From: Streptosporangium sp. NBC_01755
GTDB taxonomy: Bacteria; Actinomycetota; Actinomycetes; Streptosporangiales; Streptosporangiaceae
Assembly: GCF_035917995.1 (NCBI RefSeq)
Contig: NZ_CP109131.1
Coordinates: forward strand, 1,426,001 to 1,490,000
Direction: 5' to 3'
Length of the DNA stretch: 64,000 bases
The notes below the pieces were generated by a model. That model worked only from the letters and a program-made list of their open reading frames with translations. It was not told the DNA's origin and searched no databases. Shown here one piece after another: positions 20,200 to 28,851 of this stretch. A program made the translations under genes and the position numbers. Positions within the stretch are counted from its first letter, which is position 1, and the number at the start of each line of letters is the position of its first letter.

Positions 20200-21162
20200 G
20201 TGGAATCGGCACGTGATCTGCTCATCTCCCTGGCCAGGAGGTATGCCTTCGGTGATGTCGGAGCCCTCGCCTCCGGTGTCGTGGCGGACGCGGGCGACAT
20301 CGAAGCGGCCTGCGAGTTCGGCCAGCGACTGCTCTCGCTCGACGCTGAGGACTTCGCCGCCGAGGCACGGACCGTACCGAGCGACCTGCGGCGGCGGGCT
20401 CGGGCCTGCACCATGCCGCAGACGCCCCGCGAGCAGCCACGTGGCGCGCTGGAGTCGCTGCGTCCCGCGTACGAGCTGCTGCTGGAGGTCATAGCGGTCA
20501 GGTGGCACCGTCGCGAGCTGAGCCCCATGGTCGCCGCCGTCCACATCGCCAGCGAGTATCTCCCGCTGCTCGCCTTCGAGCCGGTGCTCGGCAACGCCGG
20601 TGATCCGGCGCGCTGGCCGGAGGGCCTGACCGCGCCGGGCAGCAGGTTCGGGGTGATCGGCGAGCGCGAGTGCGACCACACGAAGGCCGAGCAGTCGGCG
20701 GCCAACCGGACACTGCGCGTGGCGGGAGAGCCCGCCGAAGGGTGGCGTGCCTACTTCGACCGCCAGCACAGCCAGGTCGCCGGGGCGTTGGCCACCTGCG
20801 TGGCCGACTGCCGCACCCCCTGCACCGCGATGGACTGGGTACGAGCGGACCGCCGCGACGACCTCGCCCTGCGTGCCGGCGTGGCACTGGCCTTCGCCGA
20901 GACCCCGCTGGTTCGGCTGCGCCACGCCGCTCCGGTGGGCCACGGGTTCGGTGTGCCCTCTCCTGAGGAGGTCACCGAGGCCTGGGAGCGCAGCCGGACC
21001 ATCCTGGCCAAGAACGACGTGGGCGCTGAGGCGTCCGGTGACGACGGCTTCCCCCTGCCGGGGTTACCGGCCCTGTTCTCCGCCGTCGCGAGCGCCCCGG
21101 TGGCGCCCTCGACGCTGCTGACGGACATCAGCAACCATCTGGTGAGGCTTCTCCAGCCCTGA
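20200..21162 (+). CDS. Conserved-looking hypothetical protein
   Basis: 320 residues from a GTG behind AAGAGAGGG. It is soluble and mostly helical by composition, with no signal peptide or membrane segment. The middle contains histidine and cysteine residues (IGERECDHTKAEQ, then VADCRTPCTAMDW) that could bind metal, though no known zinc motif is formed. I do not recognise the family. It follows the pepN terminator and is convergent with a small membrane-protein gene. It therefore appears to be transcribed alone. Codon use is like that of its neighbours, so I regard it as a real gene. Confidence 0.75.
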   Translation: MESARDLLISLARRYAFGDVGALASGVVADAGDIEAACEFGQRLLSLDAEDFAAEARTVPSDLRRRARACTMPQTPREQPRGALESLRPAYELLLEVIAVRWHRRELSPMVAAVHIASEYLPLLAFEPVLGNAGDPARWPEGLTAPGSRFGVIGERECDHTKAEQSAANRTLRVAGEPAEGWRAYFDRQHSQVAGALATCVADCRTPCTAMDWVRADRRDDLALRAGVALAFAETPLVRLRHAAPVGHGFGVPSPEEVTEAWERSRTILAKNDVGAEASGDDGFPLPGLPALFSAVASAPVAPSTLLTDISNHLVRLLQP

Positions 21163-21224
21163 ATCGGGGCCGGATCGGCCCCGATTCGGCTCTGAATCGG
21201 CCCTGAATCGGCCCTGAATCGGCT
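21162..21224. repeat. Hairpin plus 11-bp tandem repeats after the hypothetical gene
   Basis: AATCGGGGCCG (21162-21172), loop GAT, CGGCCCCGATT (21176-21186) forms a perfect 11-bp stem that starts on the last base of the stop codon. It is followed by three copies of CTGAATCGGCC (21192-21224, last copy ending T). The stem is a likely terminator for both convergent genes. Confidence 0.8.
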
Positions 21225-21241
21225 CTGATGGCGGGGCCGGA

Positions 21242-21793
21242 TCAGAGTAGCCGGCTGACGAACACCGACAGCGCGCAACACGTGATGGAGATCAGCATCA
21301 GCCAGACGCCCCGCCGGATGTAGCGCCGCTTGGCGTCTCCGACGGCGCTGAGCCTCCTGATCTCCAGGACGAGCAGATCGACCCTGTCGCCGGACCTCGG
21401 TCCCGGCCGTACCTGGCCGACGAACCCCCCGGGATAGAAACGGCGTCTCTCCAGCGTCCTGCCCGCCAGCCCCGCGATACGGTGGTAGAGGGCTCCGACG
21501 AGCATGAGGATCCCCATCAGCCAGAAGAACATGCCGGCCCACCAGAGCCATTCGATCTTGCTGGACAGCTCGCCGGGTCTCCAGTACCCGTTCAGCAGCC
21601 CGGCGACGACGGCACCGGCGGCCGCGCCGGTCGTGACCAGCAGGATGACCGCCGTCTCATCCTCCCTGCGGACCCTCGCCCGGGCATCGGCGAATGCCTC
21701 CTGGACGTAGCCGATGATCACATCGGGCTCCCGCGCCGCCGTGGACCTCTCAGCAGAGCGACCCAGCAGCGCATCCCACCTGATCCTCAGCAC
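21242..21793 (-). CDS. Three-helix membrane protein resembling the Pycsar effector TM family
   Basis: 183 residues. A soluble helical N-terminus (VIIGYVQEAFADARARVRRE) leads into two adjacent membrane helices (about 47-69, AVILLVTTGAAAGAVVAGLL; about 79-103, WLWWAGMFFWLMGILMLVGA), a charged loop, then LLVLEIRRLSAVGDAKRRYI and a last membrane helix (about 163-181, WLMLISITCCALSVFVS). This order matches the DUF5706/Pycsar-TM family, whose members depolarise the membrane when cyclic UMP or CMP from a partner cyclase appears. No nucleotide cyclase gene lies in the window, so a defence role is only a possibility; many actinomycetes carry solitary members. It is probably cotranscribed with nothing. 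Confidence 0.6.
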   Translation of the reverse strand: MLRIRWDALLGRSAERSTAAREPDVIIGYVQEAFADARARVRREDETAVILLVTTGAAAGAVVAGLLNGYWRPGELSSKIEWLWWAGMFFWLMGILMLVGALYHRIAGLAGRTLERRRFYPGGFVGQVRPGPRSGDRVDLLVLEIRRLSAVGDAKRRYIRRGVWLMLISITCCALSVFVSRLL

Positions 21794-21838
21794 GAGCCCG
21801 ATTATCCGGGAAAATCAGCTTCGCTCAGCGCGAACGGA

Positions 21839-22201
21839 TCATCCGCGCCGCGACGCCCGGTCCGCCAGCAGCAGGACTCCGGTGACCAGCCCGCCCACCA
21901 GATCGCCCAGGCCGAGGATCGCGGCCATCGACATCGCGGTCGCGCGGCACTCGGCGTCGGGCAGCCAGGCCCTGGCCCGCGAACCGGTGACGATCTCCAG
22001 TGCCCTCCCCCGATGGTCCACGAAGACGAGCACCGCCCTGTCGGCCTCCTCTCCCAGCGCGGCGTGCAGCCGCTCGGAGAAGTGACGGCGCGGGCCGATC
22101 GCCGGCCCGAGGTAGGCGGCGAAGCGCAGCCCGGTGAGCCGCTCCGCCGTGCGCAGGGCCCCGCGGATGTCGTCTCCCTGTGTCGAGGTCAGGGTCAGCA
22201 T
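21839..22201 (-). CDS. DUF5130-family small protein
   Basis: 120 residues: an N-terminal globular part of the TPM-like fold (ALRTAERLTGLRFAAYLGPA, RAVLVFVDHRGRALEIVTG) and a hydrophobic C-terminal stretch (AAILGLGDLVGGLVTGVLLL) that may anchor it in the membrane. DUF5130 is an actinobacterial family of unknown function. It follows a small membrane-protein gene by 35 bases on the same strand, so the two are likely an operon. The ATG has no strong ribosome site. Confidence 0.7.
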   Translation of the reverse strand: MLTLTSTQGDDIRGALRTAERLTGLRFAAYLGPAIGPRRHFSERLHAALGEEADRAVLVFVDHRGRALEIVTGSRARAWLPDAECRATAMSMAAILGLGDLVGGLVTGVLLLADRASRRG

Positions 22202-22236
22202 CTCCGTACCTCGCCTTCACCGGCTCTCGCCGGGCT

Positions 22237-22536
22237 TCACCAGGCCGCCGACGCTCCGCCGGTGTGCCGTCCAGGCTCGGCGGTCTCCGCGAGCGAGACC
22301 CAGTCCGCCTCTGGCGCCGGAGGCAGGCTCGGACGCCGCTCCGTCAGCACGAGAACGGTGTCGGTGATCCCGCGCTCGCTGCCGAACGGCCCCCCCAGCC
22401 AGATCGCACCCGCCGACGTGCTCCTCGCCGCCCTGTCGCGCATCCTGCCGGGCATCGTCACCAGCAGGACGATGAGCAGGAACAGGCTGCCGGAGACCCC
22501 GATGAGAAAGCCCAGGACCTCGATCGCGCTGTCCAT
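22237..22536 (-). CDS. Small single-span membrane protein, unknown function
   Basis: 99 residues with one clear transmembrane helix (about 6-28, VLGFLIGVSGSLFLLIVLLV) and a cytoplasmic-looking tail containing IWLGGPFGSERGITDTVLVL. I do not recognise a named family, but the pairing with the DUF5130 gene on the same strand 35 bases downstream is suggestive of a small two-gene membrane operon. The amidase gene precedes it by 38 bases in a head-to-head-free, opposite-order arrangement: the amidase ends just before position 22575 on the same strand, so all three may be cotranscribed. Confidence 0.65.
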   Translation of the reverse strand: MDSAIEVLGFLIGVSGSLFLLIVLLVTMPGRMRDRAARSTSAGAIWLGGPFGSERGITDTVLVLTERRPSLPPAPEADWVSLAETAEPGRHTGGASAAW

Positions 22537-22574
22537 GTCTCAAAAGTAACCCCAGGTCGGCGGCCCGTCGAGGA

Positions 22575-24005
22575 CTACCAGACGGCGGGTCTGCGCTCAC
22601 CCCAGAAACCCCCGCGTACGGCCTCGATCTGCGACGACACGGAGATCAGGGTGCCCTCGTCGCCGAACCTGCCGGCCAGCATCACGCCGATCGGGAGGCC
22701 GTCCGCGCTCCAGTGCAGCGGCAGGTTGACCGCGGGCTGACCGCTGACGTTGTAGATGGCCGGGAAGGCGGCGAACCGCTTCATCCGCTCGAAGGTCTCC
22801 TCGGGATCGTCGACGTCCTCGAACCAGCCCACGGGCCTGGGCGGTTGCGTCACGGTCGGGGTGAGCACCGCGTCATAGGGGTCGGTCGCCAGCAGGCCGA
22901 ACCGGGTGGCGAGTTGCAGCGCCGACTGGGCCTGCAGGAAGTCGGGGGCCGGGGTGGCGAAGCCGCGCTCGCGCAGCCAGGCGGTCAGCGGCCGGAGCCT
23001 GTCCTGCTTGGTCGGATCGACCGGATGCATGCAGGAGAACGCGTACCAGAGCGTCACGAACTGCGGCACCAGGTCCGGCCCGAACGGCGGGGCGATGTCG
23101 ACCACCTCGTGTCCGAGCGCCGCCAGCTCCGCCGAGGCGTGCTCGTAGGCGTCGAGCACCTCGGGGTCCACGACGACACCGGGAACCAGCGGCTCGGCGT
23201 AGCGGGCGATCCGCAGGCGGCCGGGGTCGCGGCCCACGTACGCGCTGAAGGAGCCGAGTCCGGGCGGCGGCGCGTGGTAGAGGTCGCCGGGGTTGTGGTG
23301 GGCCATCACGTCGAGCAGCGCGGCGGCGTCGGCGACGGTCCTGGCGATCGGGCCGTTGGTCGACAGGCCGGCCAGGTCTGGAATTATCGGCGCGAAGCTG
23401 ATCCGGCCCCGGGAGGGCTTGATACCGAACAGCCCGCAGACCGAGGCGGGGATGCGGATCGACCCGGCACCGTCGCTGCCCTGCGCGGCGGGGGCCAGGC
23501 CCGCGGCGACCGCGGCCGCCGCGCCGCCGCTGGACCCTCCCGCCGACCGGGAGGGGTCCCATGGGGTGCGGCTGGGCGCCGAGACGGAGGTCTCGGTGTA
23601 GCACGGCAGCCCGAACTCGGGTGTCGCGGTCTTGCCGAGCATGATCGTCCCAGCGTCCCTGAGCCGCTCGACCACGCTGTCGTCCACCGGCGCGACGAAG
23701 TCCTCGTAGGTGGCCGAGCCGAAGTGGATCGGCACGCCCTTGACGAGGTTGAGGTCCTTGATCGGGATCGGCACTCCGGCCAGGGGAGAGGGGTCGTCTC
23801 CGGCGAGCACCCTCGCCTCGACCTTGTGCGCCTGTTCCAGGGCGAGTTCGGGGGTCACGGTTACGTACGCGCCGATCTGGGAGTCCAGGCGGGCGATCCG
23901 GTCGAGGTAGTGCTCGGTGATCTCGACGGGCGAGATCTCCCTGCGCCGCACGGCTGCCGCCTGCTCCAGGGCGTTAAGGTCGTGAATGTGAGCCACGCCC
24001 CGCAC
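22575..24005 (-). CDS. Amidase-signature family hydrolase
   Basis: 476 residues with the amidase-signature Ser-cisSer-Lys triad: lysine in GVPIPIKDLN, the cis-serine in SAGGSSGGAAAAVAAG, and the nucleophile serine in QGSDGAGSIRIPA. The GatA-like core is followed by a variable C-terminus, so a role in Gln-tRNA amidotransfer is unlikely without gatB/gatC partners, which are absent. Substrates of such solo amidases range from aliphatic and aryl amides to lactams. A GTG three codons inside the frame (giving a start at MAHIHDLNALE) is as likely as the one annotated; neither has a clear ribosome site, so the mRNA may be leaderless. Confidence 0.9.
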   Translation of the reverse strand: MRGVAHIHDLNALEQAAAVRRREISPVEITEHYLDRIARLDSQIGAYVTVTPELALEQAHKVEARVLAGDDPSPLAGVPIPIKDLNLVKGVPIHFGSATYEDFVAPVDDSVVERLRDAGTIMLGKTATPEFGLPCYTETSVSAPSRTPWDPSRSAGGSSGGAAAAVAAGLAPAAQGSDGAGSIRIPASVCGLFGIKPSRGRISFAPIIPDLAGLSTNGPIARTVADAAALLDVMAHHNPGDLYHAPPPGLGSFSAYVGRDPGRLRIARYAEPLVPGVVVDPEVLDAYEHASAELAALGHEVVDIAPPFGPDLVPQFVTLWYAFSCMHPVDPTKQDRLRPLTAWLRERGFATPAPDFLQAQSALQLATRFGLLATDPYDAVLTPTVTQPPRPVGWFEDVDDPEETFERMKRFAAFPAIYNVSGQPAVNLPLHWSADGLPIGVMLAGRFGDEGTLISVSSQIEAVRGGFWGERRPAVW

Positions 24006-24140
24006 AGTAGGCGCAGAGCGCGCGGTTATCCAGAGTGGAAGCCCGTAGATACCCGGTTCATAGCAGTGTCAAGCGGGTGACGGTGGTCACAAAAGTATGA
24101 GATACGCAATACTAGGCACCCCCCGAGGACGTCAGCTACC

Positions 24141-24974
24141 GTGAGTTACGTGGATTCCGGTCAGGTACCAGAAGACGGTAACACTACGTCACCGATTTGG
24201 GTCAGTGACCGACAGGCCGAGGACCGGCCGACGTCTCGACCCGCCGCACCAGCGTCTACGTACGCACCCGTCGAGCGCGCCGCGCTGCGCAGCCTGCTCG
24301 ACCACCCCAAGTACCGCCACCTGCGCCGGCGCGTTCTCGTCGCGGTCGGCGTGGGCGTGCTCGCGGCCGTCCTGCTGGCCAGCTGGCAGCTGGGCTTCAC
24401 CGCCGCCGTGGTGGCCGCGATCGTCGACACGGTGCTGCATGCCCGCTCCAGCTCGTCGGTGCCCGCCTGGCGGCGCTCCTCGGTCGCGGAGCGGCGGACG
24501 GAGATGCAGTTGAAACGGCTGGAGCGCGGGGGCTACCGCACCCTGCACGCCCGCGCGATCCCCGGTAGCGAGGCCCAGATCGACCACCTGGTCGTGGGTC
24601 CCACCGGCGTCTACGCGGTCGACTCGGAGAAGTGGGACAAGCGCCTGCCCGTCCGCGTCCAGTCGCACCGCAAGCTGTTCCACGGCCCGTTCAACCAGAA
24701 GCCCCGTCTCGACGAGGCGCGCTGGGAGGCGTCCCAGGCCGCCGAGCTGATCGGCGCGGAGCTCGGCCGTGAGATCACGATCGTGCCGTCCCTGGCGATC
24801 TACGGCCCGGCCATCCCCTGGAAGGTCCTCAACGTCCGCGAGGTCGACGTGTTCGACGGTAGTCGTGTCCGTAAATGGATCACCAAGCGGGAACGCTCAC
24901 TCACCGACACCGAAATCGAAAGGATCTACGAGGTCGCCGGGCAGGTCCTGCCCGCGCGCTACCCGGAGAACTGA
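24141..24974 (+). CDS. NERD-domain membrane protein
   Basis: 277 residues. A disordered N-terminus precedes a hydrophobic segment (about 65-98, VLVAVGVGVLAAVLLASW and AAVVAAIVDTVLHA), then a nuclease-related NERD domain (about 112-235) with TEMQLKRLERGGY, IPGSEAQIDHLVVGPTGVYA and VDSEKWDKRLPV. The IDHLVV...VYAVDSEKW pattern carries the D and E-x-K residues of the PD-(D/E)xK nuclease fold. The biological role of NERD proteins is not settled. GTG start at the 5' end of the protein-like region. It stands between the divergent amidase gene and ilvD. Confidence 0.85.
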   Translation: MSYVDSGQVPEDGNTTSPIWVSDRQAEDRPTSRPAAPASTYAPVERAALRSLLDHPKYRHLRRRVLVAVGVGVLAAVLLASWQLGFTAAVVAAIVDTVLHARSSSSVPAWRRSSVAERRTEMQLKRLERGGYRTLHARAIPGSEAQIDHLVVGPTGVYAVDSEKWDKRLPVRVQSHRKLFHGPFNQKPRLDEARWEASQAAELIGAELGREITIVPSLAIYGPAIPWKVLNVREVDVFDGSRVRKWITKRERSLTDTEIERIYEVAGQVLPARYPEN

Positions 24975-25141
24975 CCTCGGCCGTCCTCACCGGCCTCTCC
25001 CAACACGGTGTCCGCGAAGCGGCGGTGTTCGCGGAAAGTGTGGTCACGGACCTGATCTCTCATGGCATGGGCAGTCGTCTCACGCGCTGAGCGGTGGCCG
25101 TACCATTCATAGACCACGGTTTCGATGATGGGAGAAGCCTC

Positions 25142-26980
25142 ATGCCCGCCCTCAGGTCTCGTACGGTCACTCACGGCAGGAACATGGCCGGGGCCCGGGC
25201 CCTACTCCGGGCGACGGGCGTAGCCGGCGAGGACTTCGGGAAACCGATCATCGCCGTGGCCAACAGCTTCACCCAGTTCGTCCCCGGGCACGTCCACCTG
25301 CGCGAGGTCGGTGACGTTGTGGCCGGCGCGATCCGCGAGGCGGGGGCGATCCCGCGCGAGTTCAACACGATCGCGGTCGACGACGGCATCGCGATGGGTC
25401 ACGGCGGCATGCTGTACTCGCTGCCCAGCCGCGAGCTGATCGCGGACGCGGTCGAGTACATGGTCAACGCGCACTGTGCCGACGCGCTGATCTGCGTCTC
25501 CAACTGCGACAAGATCACTCCGGGCATGCTGCTCGCCGCCTTCAGGCTGAACATCCCCACCGTCTTCGTCTCCGGCGGTCCGATGGAGGCGGGTAAGACC
25601 CCCAACGGGAAGCTCGACCTGATCGACCCGATGATCGCCGCGGCCAACGACGCCGTCTCCGACGCCGAACTGCTGGAGATGGAGGAGAACGCCTGCCCGA
25701 CCTGTGGTTCGTGCAGCGGCATGTTCACCGCCAACTCGATGAACTGCCTCGCCGAGGCCATCGGCCTCGCGCTCCCGGGCAACGGCACGATCCTGGCCAC
25801 GCACAAGGCGCGCAGGAAGCTGTTCGAGGACGCCGGGCGCCGGCTCGTGGAGATCACCCGCCGCTACTACGAGCAGGACGACGAGACGGTCCTGCCGCGC
25901 GCCATCGCGACCAAGGACGCGTTCGAGAACGCCATGGCGCTGGACGTGGCGATGGGCGGCTCGACCAACACGATCCTGCACATCCTCGCGGCGGCCCGCG
26001 AGGCCGAAGTCGACTTCGGGCTGAAGGAGATCAACGAGATCTCGCTGCGGGTGCCCTGTCTGTGCAAGGTCGCCCCCGCCACGGCGAAGTACCACGTCGA
26101 GGACGTCCACCGCGCCGGCGGCATCCCGGCGATCCTGGGCGAGCTCGACCGAGGGGGCCTGCTCCACCGCGACGCCTACACGGTCAACGGCGGCACCCTG
26201 GGCGACTACCTCGACGCCTGGGACCCGCAGTCGCCGGGTGCGCTGCCGGAGGCGCTTGAGCTGTGGCACGCGGGCCCCGGCAACGTCCGCACCGTGAAGC
26301 CCTTCTCCCAGGGCGCCCGCTGGGAGGAGTTGGACCTCGACCGGTCCGAGGGCTGCGTGCGTGACGTCGAGCACGCCTACACCCGCGACGGCGGCCTGGC
26401 CGTCCTCTACGGCAACATCGCCACCGAGGGCTGCATCGTCAAGACCGCCGGGGTCGACGAGTCGATCTGGAGGTTCGAGGGCCCGGCCGTGGTCTTCGAG
26501 TCGCAGGACGACGCGGTCGAGGGCATCCTCAACAACAGGGTCAAGGCCGGTGACGTCGTGGTGATCCGCTACGAGGGACCGAAGGGCGGGCCCGGCATGC
26601 AGGAGATGCTCTACCCCACCTCGTTCCTCAAGGGCAAGGGGCTGGGCAAGGACTGCGCGCTGATCACCGACGGCCGCTTCTCAGGCGGCACGAGCGGCCT
26701 GTCCATCGGTCATGCCTCCCCCGAGGCTGCCGAGGGCGGCACCATCGCGCTCGTCGAGGACGGCGATCTCGTCGCGATCGACATCCCCGGCCGCTCGATC
26801 GGGCTGAAGGTCTCCGAGGAGGAACTGACCGCGCGCCGGGAGAGGCTCCTGGCCGACCTGGGCGGCTACCGGCCGCGCGACCGCCAGCGCCCGGTGAGCG
26901 CCGCGCTGCAGGCGTACGCCGCGCTCACGACCTCCGCCTCCACCGGCGCCTCGCGCGACCTGTCGCAGCTGTCACGCTGA
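25142..26980 (+). CDS. ilvD: Dihydroxy-acid dehydratase
   Basis: 612 residues, full length, starting at the ATG behind GATGGGAGAAG. It converts 2,3-dihydroxy-isovalerate and -methylvalerate to the 2-oxo acids in valine and isoleucine synthesis. Cluster and metal-site motifs are visible: [40 protein letters not shown] and GRFSGGTSG near the end. Three cysteines (in NCDK and ACPTCG) would bind the iron-sulfur cluster. It is transcribed alone; a perfect inverted repeat follows six bases after its stop. A 16-codon upstream extension is open but not homologous-looking. Confidence 0.96.
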   Translation: MPALRSRTVTHGRNMAGARALLRATGVAGEDFGKPIIAVANSFTQFVPGHVHLREVGDVVAGAIREAGAIPREFNTIAVDDGIAMGHGGMLYSLPSRELIADAVEYMVNAHCADALICVSNCDKITPGMLLAAFRLNIPTVFVSGGPMEAGKTPNGKLDLIDPMIAAANDAVSDAELLEMEENACPTCGSCSGMFTANSMNCLAEAIGLALPGNGTILATHKARRKLFEDAGRRLVEITRRYYEQDDETVLPRAIATKDAFENAMALDVAMGGSTNTILHILAAAREAEVDFGLKEINEISLRVPCLCKVAPATAKYHVEDVHRAGGIPAILGELDRGGLLHRDAYTVNGGTLGDYLDAWDPQSPGALPEALELWHAGPGNVRTVKPFSQGARWEELDLDRSEGCVRDVEHAYTRDGGLAVLYGNIATEGCIVKTAGVDESIWRFEGPAVVFESQDDAVEGILNNRVKAGDVVVIRYEGPKGGPGMQEMLYPTSFLKGKGLGKDCALITDGRFSGGTSGLSIGHASPEAAEGGTIALVEDGDLVAIDIPGRSIGLKVSEEELTARRERLLADLGGYRPRDRQRPVSAALQAYAALTTSASTGASRDLSQLSR

Positions 26981-26986
26981 CCTGGG

Positions 26987-27023
26987 CTTCCTATCGGGTA
27001 GAGATGCCTTACCCGATAGGAAG
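26987..27023. promoter_or_regulatory. Perfect 14-bp inverted repeat between ilvD and the WYL gene
   Basis: CTTCCTATCGGGTA, nine-base loop, TACCCGATAGGAAG. The repeat is AT-richer than the surroundings and lies 39 bases before the ATG of the WYL-domain gene. It may be the ilvD terminator. However, the base composition, the lack of a T run and the position also suit an operator for a dimeric regulator such as the WYL protein itself. Confidence 0.6.
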
Positions 27024-27061
27024 TTCGAAAAAATGTCAGTGCTCAGACGTATTATCTGGGT

Positions 27062-27544
27062 ATGACTAGCGTCATGAAGCCCACCGCCCCGCTGACGGCC
27101 GCCGAGATCGCCGCCCTCGCCCTGTCGATGGCGCATCTGGGGTCGGGTCCGCAGGCAGGCGCCGCCCGCAGCGGCCTGCGTCACGCGTTCGAGCAGATGG
27201 AGATCGACAACGACGTCGTCGCCACCACCCTGACGACCCTCACCGAGCCGATGCCCGCCCCGATCGCCGACCGCGCCCGGACGATCGCCAACGCCATCAC
27301 CTCAGGCCTCGTCATCCGTCTCCACTACCGTGACGTCTCCGGGCGGGTCACAGTCCGCGACGTCGACCCGGTGACCTGCATGGTCCACCGCGAATACTGG
27401 TATCTCGTCGGCATGTGCCGCATGCGCCACGCGATCCGGGCGTTCCGGTTCGACCGGATCGTCGCCACCGAACCCACCTTCGTACAGGCCCGCCCGCACC
27501 GAGCCGAGGGATTCCTGCCCTTCCAGGGCAAGCGCGCCGCATAA
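27062..27544 (+). CDS. WYL-domain protein lacking an N-terminal helix-turn-helix
   Basis: 160 residues. The WYL core is clear: SGLVIRLHYRDVSGRVTVRD, then VDPVTCMVHREYWYLVGMCR and AIRAFRFDRIVATEPTF. Normal WYL regulators are about 320 residues and begin with a DeoR-type HTH; this protein has instead about 65 residues of Ala/Thr-rich helix. It may act as a ligand-sensing partner, or bind DNA through the WYL/extension part. WYL domains sense nucleic-acid ends or small ligands and are common in defence and DNA-damage control, but no such genes are adjacent. Starting ATG is four bases into a TGGGT context without a strong ribosome site, so it may be leaderless. Confidence 0.8.
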   Translation: MTSVMKPTAPLTAAEIAALALSMAHLGSGPQAGAARSGLRHAFEQMEIDNDVVATTLTTLTEPMPAPIADRARTIANAITSGLVIRLHYRDVSGRVTVRDVDPVTCMVHREYWYLVGMCRMRHAIRAFRFDRIVATEPTFVQARPHRAEGFLPFQGKRAA

Positions 27545-27578
27545 GTGCATAAGTAGGGCTTAGCCGGCTTCTCGGGGG

Positions 27579-27614
27579 CTGTCACCCGGCGGTGCGAACC
27601 GATCCGGGTGACAG
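27579..27614. terminator. 11-bp hairpin between convergent genes
   Basis: CTGTCACCCGG (27579-27589) and CCGGGTGACAG (27604-27614) form a perfect stem with a 14-base loop, between the end of the WYL gene and the end of the convergent zinc-ribbon gene. Confidence 0.75.
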
Positions 27615-27626
27615 ATCCCGGTGTGG

Positions 27627-27848
27627 TCAGCCGCAGCAGCCGCCCCCGCAGCAGCCGCCGCCACCGCCGGAGGGCTGGGGCGCGGCCGAGGAGCTCGCGG
27701 AGCCTCCGGTCACGGCGACGGTGGACAGCAGCTTGACCGTGTCGTCGTGGCCCTCGGGGCAGAGCGCGGGCTCACCGGAGCGAGCCATCGGACGGGAGAT
27801 CTCAAAGGTGGACCCGCAGGCGCGGCAGCGAAAGTCGTATCGGGGCAT
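27627..27848 (-). CDS. FmdB-type zinc-ribbon protein
   Basis: 73 residues. The N-terminus MPRYDFRCRACGSTFEISRP carries the first CxxC pair and ALCPEGHDDTVKLL the second half of the FmdB-like zinc ribbon (Cys-x-x-x-His here rather than CxxC, a deviation). The C-terminus is a Gly-Cys-rich tail (GGGGGCCGGGCCG) that could bind further metal. FmdB-family proteins are presumed regulators or metal-carrying adaptors of uncertain role and in actinomycetes are often found near genes for large-conductance channels or 5-formyl-THF cyclo-ligase, neither of which is here. Confidence 0.85.
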   Translation of the reverse strand: MPRYDFRCRACGSTFEISRPMARSGEPALCPEGHDDTVKLLSTVAVTGGSASSSAAPQPSGGGGGCCGGGCCG

Positions 27849-27938
27849 GACCCCAAGGTTACCCGGCTCGCTCGCCGAGCACCCGTGCCCCAGGCCCCCT
27901 GTCTCTCCGGGCGGGTGAGAAGGACACGGCGCGGAAGG

Positions 27939-28760
27939 TCAGGCGAAGGTGATGGAGACGTAGTCGGCCACCGGCCGGTAGCCGATCGCCTGGTAGATCG
28001 AGTTGGACGTGGGGTTGGACAGGTCCGTGAAGAGCAGCACCTCCTCGGCGCCCTCGGTGAGCGCCTTGGCGCTCACCGCGTGGGAGAGCCCGGTGCCGTA
28101 GCCCTTCCGGCGAAACTCCGCGGGCGTGTAGACGGGACCGACCCGGGACATTCCACCGACGGGCGAGGAGGCCCCGGCGAACGCGACGGGCCGCCCGTCC
28201 GCCTCCCACACGACCAGCTCCCGCCTGGCGATCCGGCTGGCCACCAGCGGGGTCAGGTCGACGGGGGCGACGCCCTCGGCCTCGGACTGGAACTCCTCTC
28301 CCCACCGGACCAGGAGGTCGAGGTCGTCGGTGCCGGCCACCCGGGAAGCCCCCCGCGGGCAAGGGTCGGGGGGCAGCAGCGCGTCGAGCCGGTAGAGACG
28401 CTCGGCACGGCGTTTGGCCTCGGGCCGCCACCAGGAGGCGGCGAACGCCTCGGCCAGCGGGAGTGGCCCGCTCACCCCTGGGATCGCCCTCTCGATCTCG
28501 ATCAGGCCGGTGGCGAGTTCGGGCACGGCGTCGGCTGGGATGGTCGGGAGCAGGAGGGGGTGAGGAGGTGTCTGGATCGCGGTCGCCACGATCCGGCCGT
28601 CGCGCTCCAGCCTGCCCAGCAGCACGTCATCGCCCCACAGACCACTCCGTACGGCGCGCAGGACCGTGAGGGGGACGGTGTTGCGAACCGGATCCCGCAG
28701 CAACCACGGCTCCGCCGTCCCCGCGTACGCCTCGATGTCGGAGGTGAAGGTCCATGTCAT
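27939..28760 (-). CDS. GNAT-family N-acetyltransferase
   Basis: 273 residues: a poorly conserved N-terminal half followed by a GNAT domain (about 140-270) with the acetyl-CoA loop PAEFRRKGYGTGLSHAVS and the motif-B region NPTSNSIYQAIGYRPV. Two-part proteins of this kind are common in actinomycetes and have unknown acceptors. The start chosen gives MTWTF; two codons earlier a second ATG is possible. Transcription appears independent of the HNH gene to its right, from which it is separated by a 38-bp palindrome. Confidence 0.85.
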   Translation of the reverse strand: MTWTFTSDIEAYAGTAEPWLLRDPVRNTVPLTVLRAVRSGLWGDDVLLGRLERDGRIVATAIQTPPHPLLLPTIPADAVPELATGLIEIERAIPGVSGPLPLAEAFAASWWRPEAKRRAERLYRLDALLPPDPCPRGASRVAGTDDLDLLVRWGEEFQSEAEGVAPVDLTPLVASRIARRELVVWEADGRPVAFAGASSPVGGMSRVGPVYTPAEFRRKGYGTGLSHAVSAKALTEGAEEVLLFTDLSNPTSNSIYQAIGYRPVADYVSITFA

Positions 28761-28804
28761 GACCATGATTGTGCCGACCGGGGATCACCGCCGCCAACGG
28801 GCAT

Positions 28805-28842
28805 GCCGCCGCGATCGTGCCGTACGGCACGATCGCGGCGGC
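28805..28842. terminator. 38-bp perfect palindrome
   Basis: GCCGCCGCGATCGTGCCGTA followed by its exact reverse complement with no loop, located nine bases beyond the stop of the HNH gene and 45 bases ahead of the acetyltransferase ATG. As RNA it forms a very strong stem and probably ends HNH transcription. As DNA it could be a cruciform or a dimer binding site. Confidence 0.7.
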
Positions 28843-28851
28843 GCCGTCCTT

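Noticed and set aside
21242..21793. A full Pycsar defence system
   Set aside because: Only an effector-like membrane protein is present; no cyclase of the uridylate/cytidylate type is nearby.
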